Shown in pieces: positions 57,801-64,000 of a stretch of DNA of 64,000 nt (position 1 is the stretch's first letter; each line of letters starts with the position of its first letter). The stretch spans positions 267,147 to 331,146 of the forward strand of contig CH002827.1 in assembly GCA_000149265.1 (NCBI GenBank), in the 5' to 3' direction. Made by a program: the position numbers and the translations under genes. The notes under the pieces were generated by a model. It worked only from the letters and a program-made list of their open reading frames with translations. It searched no databases and was not told the origin of the DNA. The DNA is from Ciona savignyi (lineage: Eukaryota; Chordata; Ascidiacea; Phlebobranchia; Cionidae).

Positions 57801-60250
57801 TAAACACATATTTTCAACCAGATAGCTCAATCGGTAAGAAAAAAAGCTGTCTTTAGGCAGCTGAAAGGTTGTGTGATCAAAACCAAACGCTGCTGGGTAG
57901 TGGGTTGTGTCCTTTAGTATAGGTCAGAGCGGACATCGTCTGAAGTTACCCGACAGTTGGCTTAACTTAATATGACGATTTCCTGTGTGGCAGAGCCTAA
58001 ACATAAATCACCAATATTACCTTCCAGATTCACCCAGGCCTAACACTCACATTGGAGAAATTCTCTCTTTCCCATTTGAGGGATGTTTTCAGTGAGATTG
58101 AGAAGCCTGCATCCCCTACAGTACAGCGGGTTTTCCTTCAGTTATCTCGGATTTGGCAAACACTGCCATCTGATGGAGGGGGAAGGTTTAAGCAAGGTGA
58201 TAAAAGTTTAACCTGAAACCAAATGCTTAGGCAATGATGCTAGTTGTAAAATATGACCATATAGCTCGTTGGATTAGTGTGTCGCTGTTTAAAGGATTTT
58301 GGTTCAAAAGTAGTCGCTAGCTAGTTCGTTGTGTTCTTTGGCGAGAAATATTGTCTAAACCTAGTGGGTTATTGGGTTTTGTTTAAACTGAATGAATGTC
58401 TCTATCATATACAACACACTGCAAGATCCAGTAACCCGACTGTGGGCATGGTATTTTAAAGATTTCTCATCCCTGTAGACGTGACTGTATCGAATAAAAT
58501 GTTATCTTCAGATTCCTTTGGTAAAGCGAGTATGAAGGTCCCAAGATGGCTTATTGATGCTTCCCTGACTTCCCTTGATAAGTTTGAGGTAAGTACATTT
58601 AACATTGATACATAGGATGGAATAGTTATGTTTTATCTTTGTGAACACGCAAATGGAATAGTTCTTGCAACAATCGAAGTCTAGTTGCCATTTTTAAATT
58701 ATTCTTCACAGTCGTTAAAGAACCAAGACCCATCTCAATCAAAGTACTGGGAAACCGCTTTTCATTATGCGACCGAAATGCTAGATGAACCAGAAATAGC
58801 CGACGTGTACACTATCGGTGGTTACTATGCCCATGCCATGTTGCGGTTGATCCAAGCGGAAGCCTGCGTAAAAATGGATTCCATCAACGACACTGTGTTT
58901 ACTGGCGTCACAAGCAGACAGTTCGGACCAAAGCAATGGTACGTGACCAAGGGTTTGAGCAGTGCGTCGTTATTTCCCGTCCATGGCTTAAGATCTGCGG
59001 TTGAAGCACTCATGGAGGTTGTGTACGAAGGAGAGGGAGGATCGCCTTGTGCGCCGTATATAACTACACATCTGTCAGTACCAACATCATTAAAGGAACC
59101 ACCATTAGAACCAGATGAGACCGAATTCTCAGCACACAGTTCAAAGTCGCACTACATTCGATTTCAAGAAATACTTCACGGGAAGAAACTAATCAAGGTG
59201 GATGAAATTCAACCGCAGTGGCCGAAAGACACCTGTCTACCAACGCCAACCCTATGTGCTTGCCAACAGTCCACACAAAAATCGACTGAAAACGAAAAAA
59301 CGCACAAATGCTTTCAGTTTTGTTACGTTGGAAAGTCGATCGAGATTTCTAAAACCGATTCAGTGTGGCCAGGCTTATATGTGGAGAAGCCAAAGCATGA
59401 CACCGAGACTGCAAAGTACCATGATTACAAGTTTAACCTGGAGTACACGAATTTACTTCAATGCTTAGGTATATTAGGATTTTCGTTATTTATTTTGCAT
59501 AGAAATAACAGTCGAGTCAATGTCTTGATTTTAAGTTGGAACATAATAGAATATTCCTGATGTCGTCCGAATGGTTAGTCTGGTGGATTAATGCGTAGCC
59601 TTTCAACCGAAAGGTTGCAGATTCGAAAATGGTCACCAGCTAGTCGGTTGTGTCTTCGTGCAAGGCACCTGACGGACATAGCCCGAACCTGGCGGATTAA
59701 TGTGTTCTAAATTAAGCAAGAAAGTGTGACAATTACCCGTGTAATGAGACTGATAACGTATATTGCGTTTTCCCATTCACGTGAATAAAACATGAATTAC
59801 CTATCCTAATCTTATTTGGTCGTGTCCTTGTAATTGTTTGTGTGATAACCTCCTTTGCGTCTAAAAAATACACATGAATATATTTTTCGGTATAATCGTG
59901 TGTCCGAGTGGTTAGCACTATCGTTTTATGTTAGCATGCCATTTAAAAAAAAGTACGAGCCCAACACGGCTTCTAAACTAGTCCTAGTAAAAAACCCTAT
60001 CCTTTCTTACATTTATTCTTCCATCCTTCTAGAAACATCTTTGAACGGTAAACCGTCAAAAATGACGACTTGTATGGGAACGATGTTCGAGTTGCTTGAT
60101 GCTGGGAAACGGTTGGTTGCTACTCCTCGTTATAAAACCACCAACTCCCCCTACGCTATACCATCGTGGAGATACATTAAAGATTCCTACAAACTCAACG
60201 GAATGATTTCCACCGTTGCGACCGAAAAAGTTTTTCTCAGATTCTGCTGA
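45818..60250 (+). CDS. Secreted TSP1 + VioB/RebD-like (iminophenyl-pyruvate dimer synthase-like) protein
   Basis: The nineteen-exon model is 45818-45878, 46731-46910, 47014-47168, 49133-49289, 49807-49957, 51128-51290, 51921-52141, 52578-52821, 53264-53419, 53775-53921, 54977-55155, 55369-55509, 56529-56690, 56747-56932, 57558-57693, 58028-58196, 58512-58588, 58712-59468 and 60033-60250. The lengths sum to exactly 1220 codons and every phase agrees. Order: signal peptide (MNILLLQVFGLFWCAALTLS); a TSP1 repeat at about residues 31-81 with WSEWTKW and six cysteines; a VioB-type N-terminal domain starting YLGYPRLHFFGR; long beta-rich middle exons (SGTIGM, NFWYTNLSG); SMFEYDWDHPHYMPVTRDLS; then a ferritin-like domain (about 720-1060) with LELYTIPPY (Glu740), TEEMLHM (Glu773, His776), EIEKPA, YEGEGG and SHYIRFQEI. 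Bacterial VioB, RebD and StaD couple two imino-aromatic pyruvates. The intact animal gene implies a secreted relative; its substrate is unknown. One intron starts with GC (after 55155). An AATAAA is at 60508-60513. Confidence 0.9.
45905..46180 (+). repeat. SINE in intron 1 of the VioB-like gene
   Basis: It begins 26 bases after the first donor with 'ccgacggtttagtacgtcgcctttcagccgaagggtt' and ends 'acgggataaacatgaatatcctacctatacct', so it is full length with a tail. Confidence 0.8.
46205..46385 (+). repeat. SINE 3' half, tandem to the previous copy
   Basis: 'agctctggtaacccggcgattgacacgaggtaatc' through 'ttttcccattcatcgggataatacataccttct'. It follows the copy at 45905 head to tail. Confidence 0.7.
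46450..46575 (+). repeat. Short tRNA-like SINE
   Basis: 'acggtcgcgtgacctaatgattaacgc' to 'agcccattatgggtcgaaacttggccgctgaaaaaca': both the A-box and B-box halves are present, giving a length of about 110 bases. Confidence 0.75.
47297..47605. mobile_element. hAT-type MITE, 309 bp, with exact 8-base TSD
   Basis: The ends cagcgtttcccaacc and (complement) cagtgtttcccaaccc are inverted repeats, flanked by the identical octamer cactaagc at 47289-47296 and 47606-47613. 'gcggac' occurs inside both ends. There is no coding frame. It is inserted in intron 3 of the VioB-like gene and belongs to a different family from the element at 8516. Confidence 0.93.
47614..49132. other. Rest of intron 3 of the VioB-like gene
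   Basis: No exon or named repeat is seen in 1.5 kb apart from generic AT-rich DNA. 'ggaaagttcgtatgatgcgcc' near 48149 and its inverse 'gaactttccaatagggc' near 48437-48453 bracket about 300 bases and could be the ends of another foldback element. Confidence 0.45.
49395..49490 (+). repeat. Short tRNA-like SINE
   Basis: 'tagtcgaatggtcagagcgactggttcg...gtcttggcgacaagcccatcgcgagttgaaaacttaacccgataaaaa'. It is a complete short copy in intron 4. Confidence 0.75.
50072..50370 (-). repeat. SINE in intron 5 of the VioB-like gene
   Basis: The 'aggataggataagatattattaatg' tail end, the body 'caggcaatcgtcagataaac' and a head near 'aaaactatgcacttaccaaccaagctaat' make it full length but diverged. Confidence 0.7.
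50930..51110 (-). repeat. SINE fragment just before exon 6
   Basis: 'agaagcaattgtcagaatttctcgcttccactgtcaggttgccggagctattgaag' identifies it. It ends about 15 bases before the exon 6 acceptor. Confidence 0.6.
51325..51500 (+). repeat. SINE fragment after exon 6
   Basis: 'tgtgtccatggctaagacacttagcg' and 'caattatacacacactgcaatagctc' remain, with a worn head near 'tgcgtgatctttcaccct'. Confidence 0.5.
51740..51850. repeat. Dispersed repeat of unknown class, copy 2
   Basis: It matches 33550-33665 in order ('ctttacattaaagaagaatgacac', 'aattaagaagacaggataaac', 'actatagtagttaaacact'). It lies in intron 6, about 70 bases before exon 7. Confidence 0.55.
52165..52340 (+). repeat. Short tRNA-like SINE, expanded
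   Basis: The head 'tgtggccgaatggttaacgtgactgatac' is clear. The B-box side appears twice in damaged form (near 52240 and 52305), so the copy may be two fused ones. Confidence 0.55.
52920..53250. repeat. 29-base minisatellite in intron 8
   Basis: About eleven tandem copies of a 29-base unit containing 'aaacaaataaaccagttg' and 'taatatttcc'. The central copies are nearly identical and the edge copies more diverged ('aactaataaaccggtt'). There are no unique spacers. It fills most of the intron between exons 8 and 9. The long minus-strand frames here are artefacts of the repeat. Confidence 0.95.
54700..54890 (-). repeat. SINE fragment in intron 10
   Basis: 'tattatcacacaggtaattgtaatatcacctcgcacccagtgtcggattacaggagctattgcagtgtgttg' is well preserved. 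It ends at 'gtccgctaagtgccttgtcg'. Confidence 0.7.
55600..55880 (-). repeat. SINE with duplicated middle in intron 12
   Basis: The 'cagctatcgtaatatattgtgta' step and following 'aaaacccattta' are repeated as 'taagttattaaagtgtgttgtgtatg ... ggaacccattta'. Confidence 0.6.
56691..56746 (+). other. 56-base intron between exons 13 and 14
   Basis: It starts GTTTAAC and ends TTCTATGTAG, with a branch-like CTAAT about 35 bases before the end. Removing it joins CCTGAGAG to GCCAATAAAC and continues the reading frame into the ferritin-like helix. Leaving it in gives a stop after ten codons. It is near the lower limit for animal introns. Confidence 0.75.
57245..57540. repeat. Two SINE pieces in opposite orientation
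   Basis: A minus piece ('caatcatgtttattcctgtaaatgcgaaac...gagctattgcagtgtgctgtgaatg') meets a plus piece ('tttctactaaaacggaaag...ccaatagccctggtaacctgacagtgggc'). It ends directly before the exon 15 polypyrimidine tract. Confidence 0.65.
57815..57990 (+). repeat. tRNA-like SINE of the third type
   Basis: 'accagatagctcaatcggtaag' then 'gtctttaggcagctgaaaggttgtgtgatcaaaacc', as at 42410, followed by a short part of the common body ('ggtcagagcggacatcg', 'acccgacagttggc'). Confidence 0.6.
58260..58480 (+). repeat. SINE in intron 16
   Basis: Head 'tagctcgttggattagtgtgtcgctgtttaaaggattttggttcaaaagtagtcgctagctag'; middle 'aacctagtgggttattgggttt'; 3' end shortened after 'acccgactgtgggca'. Confidence 0.7.
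59570..59810 (+). repeat. SINE in last intron
   Basis: Full head ('tggtggattaatgcgtagcctttcaaccgaaaggttgcagattcgaaaatgg') and full 3' end ('gcgttttcccattcacgtgaataaaacatgaattacctatcct'). The body between is shortened. Confidence 0.78.
59890..60000 (+). repeat. Short tRNA-like SINE before the last exon
   Basis: 'ataatcgtgtgtccgagtggttagcac' through 'acgagcccaacacggcttctaaactagtcctagtaaaaaa'. It ends 33 bases before the exon 19 start. Confidence 0.75.
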
Positions 60251-60784
60251 ACAGTATTTCACGAATTTGGTGGTTAATACGTCTTTATATTAATATTGTT
60301 CAAAAATAGACGGATATTAATTATAAAGAATAGATTATCTTTTCACATTAAAAGCACAGGACCATTTGTAAAAAATTGAAACAGGAAATGATACAACAGA
60401 TTGCGTGCGGTGTTTGGGCATTTTTCTTTGTTGTGGACATAGAGTTTATTTTTAGTATTTTTATCGTGACGGTGTTGAGTTTGAATATATGCGATGTTAC
60501 CTATTAAAATAAATTACGTTTAGAGAATGCAATTTCGGAGATACATATTTTATATTATGTTTGCAGATTAGTGAACAAATTGAATTTTTTTTCATAAAAA
60601 CCTTGAAACTTTCCAAGCTGTAAAAATGAGCGTTGTGATCTACAGTAGTGATCCGCAACACAGTTACCAAATAAAAAAAGGATTCGCTTAGAGTCGCAGA
60701 AGTGAGCTAAAAATACTTGCCTACGTACACCAAGCATGTGTGCTTGCCACCAATCCACTCACAATTTGGCTGAAAATTAGGCAT

Positions 60785-61000
60785 TATAGCTTTTAGGATC
60801 TGTCCTTGGACAAGGCACCTTAGCGCACATGGCCTGGATCCAGTGGATTAATGGGTTCTATCAAATTAAAAGAACGTCTTAATCTTACACACCAACACAA
60901 TCTAATAGCTCTGATAACCCGGTGGGTGAAAGGTAATCTGACGATTGCCCGTGTCATAACGCATCTTGCGATATGATCATGATAATCCTATCCTGTATCT
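60785..61000 (+). repeat. SINE without head
   Basis: It starts at 'ggatctgtccttggacaaggcaccttagcgcacatggcctggatccagtggattaatgggttct' and runs to 'atcctatcctgtat'. It is one of the less diverged bodies in the window. Confidence 0.78.
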
Positions 61001-61554
61001 ATATCCCTTTGCTGTATATCTGTATAGGGATAGGCCCATACCAAGGTCATTTATTATCGATTACGGGAATTATGCCAATTCGTTTGCATATATTTTATAA
61101 CGGATTACAGCATAGTTGATTAGGTATACTTATTAGCCGATTAAATGTCAACAATTGTGGTATAAAAAATTGAGCGATTATATTTTATTGATTTATGTAA
61201 ATATTAAAGCTACGTAGCCTACTTTTAACAAAAAAGAAAGCGTGCAGATGAGACATTCAATTATGTAAGTAAACTGCAAGGGAAGAAGTATATTGCCTGG
61301 TAAAGTTATAGTGCAACGTAAGGTGAATACTAAATGGCGAAAAAAAGGAATTACGGCTACTACATACAGGACTATCAGATAAAAATCGTTCGTATAATCG
61401 TTCCCAATACAGTGAGGGTTGGTTGAATAATAGTACAATTTCTGAATTGGAGCAGGTTTAAACTCTCAATAGCGTGGTTTAGCAGCTAAATTTGTATCAG
61501 CACTTCCTTAGTTGTAAACTTAACGTTGTTAGAGTGGGTTAATTCATTTGTAAA

Positions 61555-61790
61555 CAATCTGGATAGGATAAATTATTTATGTTTATGTCTGTAAGTGGGA
61601 AACGCAGGAGGCGTTAACATACGTGCAATCGTCAAAATACCTCGTGCCCACCGTCGGGTTACCGAAGCGATTGCAATGTGTTGTGTATTAATTAGATATC
61701 CGAATCTAGAGATCAAGTTTGATTTGAAAACCTTCGACTGTAAGGCGAAGGCGACGCACTGATTTACCAGACTAATCAGTCGATATGCAA
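61555..61790 (-). repeat. SINE copy
   Basis: 'ggataggataaattatttatgtttatgtctgtaagtggg', 'cgtgcccaccgtcgggttaccgaagcgattgcaatgtgttgtgta' and a shortened head 'cttcgactgtaaggcgaaggcgacgcactg'. Confidence 0.72.
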
Positions 61791-62027
61791 GTCACATGCA
61801 ACGATAGAAGTGGAATTTAGAATATAATTATAAGCAGTTATCTTGTGAAGTCGTTTTTCCCAATGGTTATTGTTGTAATTTTGTTATTTTTAAATTCAAT
61901 AACTTGCAAATTCTGCCGAAATTATTACTTTACTGTAACAAAGGAGTAGTAAACTAAACAAAGCATTGTTTTTAGAAAGTACCAATTTTATATTTCAGTC
62001 AATAGGTAACAGTGCAGTAAACAACCG

Positions 62028-63660
62028 ATGACAAACCATAGCTGCCCAGATGACCTGATTGGCTTGTTTCAACTTTATAGCAGTTCCAAATTACGCAAAT
62101 TAGCTGCTTATAAGTATTGCATGGGTGAATTGAACACAAGTGATAAGTTCTATGACGTTTTGGGCGTAATAATAGCGGTTGTTGGTGTCATAAGTATCGC
62201 AGGGAACACTATAGTTCTTCTATTACTTTTCAGGTGTGGTATACAATTTGTTTGTTTTTCATGTTATAATACGTGTATTTACTAACGCGTGGTGATATAG
62301 TTTGCTATGAATGGTAATACAAGGGGCTATGGGTAGTTATATAAGGGGGTATGGATAGGTATATAAGGGGGAATATGTGGTCGTATAAAAAAGTGCGGTT
62401 GGTAATATAAGAGGTTGTATATACATAAAAAAATCGTATAGTTAATGTAGATTAAGTATTATTACGGAAAAATACGTCAATATAATAATCAATTTATTTT
62501 AAGGAGGCTTAAAATCCAAAGGCAACGTTACCTACAAGTCCATCAGATTTCATTGACTTTGTCCTCTCTCGGAATGTGTGTCACAAATTATCCCTTTATG
62601 TTCAAGTCCTGCTTAACTCGAGGATGGACATCAGGATTGGAAAGTATATTTTCGTATTTTTAATCCTCCAAGGTTTTAACCCAATTTGAGATCTACCCTA
62701 AGACCGTTTTATATATATATATATAGTTAGTATATGTGTCGGTGGCGCAAACCATTCGGCCACACGACATTACCATAAAAAAACAGTTTTATATGAATGT
62801 AAATAATACCACAACTATAAACATCTATACAATAAAATATTATTATTCATGAAATAATAATTTTAATTCTGTAAATAATGAATTATTAATCAGTAACCGC
62901 GCCAAGTTAAATTACGTTTATTTTTAAAACTTTTGTTCATGTCCGCTATAGCAATATTATTTTAACGGTTATTGAAATTATTAGACCCAGCCTGGCGAAC
63001 CTTTAAGAGGATTCTACTACAGCCAGTTACCAGGGCGAAATTACACGATGAGATAAAGGCTTAATTAGATTTTTAATGTTTTTCTTGTAAACGGAAAATG
63101 CAATGGCTGTTACCAAACGTGCAGCCGGTTTATCTTGCACCAACTGATGGGTTACTGAAGGTATTACAGTTTGCTTTGTCTTATTTATACGTTCTTTCTG
63201 TTTCAGTACCACCAGTAAATTCAGATGATGTCTGCTAAAAATCGATTAGCCAAATTTCGATTCAGCAAACCTTACAAGGCGGCAAACTAACCACCTACAA
63301 GGCGGCAAAACTAACCACCAAGCTATTTGACCGTTCGCGGACAATGATAATAAACAAATTAGAGTCCACTACGTTTTAATCATAGCTTTTTGTAATCCAC
63401 ATTGGCGGTACGACACATGTTTCTTTAGAAAAGTTGTCCCTTTATTTACGTAGCATATTTACAGATTGGCAAACTGTATATATCAATGTGAAAAAAGGTA
63501 TGTTTCTGCAAAAGCAGAAAAAAAATAATAGTTGTCAGAGTTATCAATCAATTTGTTATGTTCATTTTAGCTAACGCACTTTTGTTTCTATGTGAGTTGT
63601 CTATCGCAGCCAAAATATGTCGGCTAACAGGATTTAAATGTCCGAAAAACAGGCGACCTA
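62028..63660 (+). CDS. Partial GPCR-like gene at right edge
   Basis: Exon 1 (62028-62233) begins MTNHSCPDDLIGLF and ends with a transmembrane helix (DVLGVIIAVVGVISIAGNTI, the GN of TM1 in class A receptors) at donor TTTTCAG|GTGTGG. Exon 2 (62504-62643) continues RRLKIQRQRYLQVHQISLTL and SSLGMCVTNYPFMFKSCLTR followed by GWTSGLE, a TM2-to-TM3 pattern reminiscent of opsins (RGR/peropsin/neuropsin group), with matching phase. Exon 3 (63465-63497, NWQTVYINVKK) and a piece from 63571 (ANALLFLCELS) also keep phase but are short and doubtful. TM4 to TM7 are not seen and would lie beyond 64000. Subfamily is uncertain; the retinal-binding lysine cannot be assessed. Confidence 0.55.
62990..63350 (-). 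repeat. SINE, diverged, in GPCR-like gene
   Basis: 'aaacggaaaatgcaatggctgttaccaaacgtgcagcc', 'accaactgatgggttactgaaggtattacag' and a head with a tandem 'acaaggcggcaaa(a)ctaaccacc' duplication at 63275-63320. Confidence 0.6.
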
Positions 63661-63844
63661 TTTATGTTCTAGGGTATTCCCCTGTGATGAATAATAAACA
63701 TTTTCTAAAATATTGACCACATCTTTTCAGTGAGCAATTTTATATATTTAAATAATGACTTTGTTCTGTTTAATATATGTTTTACTACGATTGTTTTCCT
63801 TGTCTGTATATTATTTAAATGAGTTTATAATTATTCGTGTAAAT

Positions 63845-63960
63845 GAATTGTTGTGAATGGTTAAAGCGACCAATTCATAGACCGATTTTAAAATAAAAAA
63901 TCGGTCTTAGTGGCAATACCATCATGCTCTGTATGGAAACTTTCTGCGAAAGTAATAATT
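63845..63960 (+). repeat. Short tRNA-like SINE at right edge
   Basis: 'aattgttgtgaatggttaaagcgaccaattcatagaccgatt' through 'aatcggtcttagtggcaataccatcatg'. The stem 'accgatttt...aaatcggt' is unusually long in this copy. Confidence 0.65.
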
Positions 63961-64000
63961 GTCCGTCGTTATAAAGAAATTTCAATACTTAACTATACTT

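Larger units (their letters stand above)
60251..62027. other. Intergenic region with two SINE copies
   Basis: This is the 3' flank of the VioB-like gene (AATAAA at 60508-60513), SINEs at 60785-61000 and 61555-61790, and AT-rich DNA with no exon. An acceptor-like tatttcag (AG at 61997-61998) lies about 30 bases before the next ATG, as with the ALDH gene. Confidence 0.5.

Noticed and set aside
45818..60250. Bacterial contamination as the source of the VioB-like sequence
   Set aside because: The homology is split over many phase-consistent exons, with animal SINEs and MITEs in the introns and an animal TSP1 exon in the same frame.

Overview
The window is animal nuclear DNA and most likely comes from a tunicate of the genus Ciona. 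It is AT-rich. Its genes are split into many short exons with GT-AG introns, some under 70 bases, and it carries no prokaryotic operon signals. The coded families are typical chordate ones: NOC4L, an ALDH3-type aldehyde dehydrogenase, TRAPPC2L, a nicotinic-receptor-like subunit, PIPOX, cytosolic phospholipase A2 and GPCRs. The intergenic DNA is packed with copies of tRNA-derived SINEs and small hAT- and mariner-type MITEs. The species is inferred, not proven.

Layout, left to right: NOC4L (minus, 939-2508); an intronless fatty-aldehyde-dehydrogenase-like gene (plus, 5203-6690); TRAPPC2L (plus, two exons, 8119-9710); an 11-exon Cys-loop receptor subunit (minus, 10937-17956); a repeat-rich gene-poor stretch (18-24 kb); a GPCR whose seven-helix core lies in one exon (plus, 24029-25627); a PIPOX-like flavin oxidase without a visible C-terminal exon (minus, 27475-33360); a complete 19-exon cytosolic phospholipase A2 (plus, 34593-43595); a two-exon gene for an unrecognised 120-residue membrane protein (minus, 43896-44557), tail to tail with it; a 19-exon gene for a secreted protein of about 1219 residues (plus, 45818-60250); and the first exons of another GPCR-like gene at the right edge (plus, from 62028).

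The most striking item is the 45.8-60.3 kb gene. A signal peptide is followed by one thrombospondin type-1 repeat, then by what looks like a full-length homologue of bacterial VioB/RebD/StaD, the iminophenyl-pyruvate (imino-indolepyruvate) dimer synthases of violacein and indolocarbazole synthesis, including the ferritin-like domain. All 18 introns keep the reading frame, so this is an intact, intron-rich animal gene and not bacterial contamination. It suggests a secreted, tunicate-encoded aromatic-dimer-forming enzyme that may not have been described.

Exon models were built by hand from reading frame, splice-site consensus, phase agreement and recalled family sequences. No alignment or search was run. 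Coordinates of SINE fragments are approximate to about 10-20 bases.
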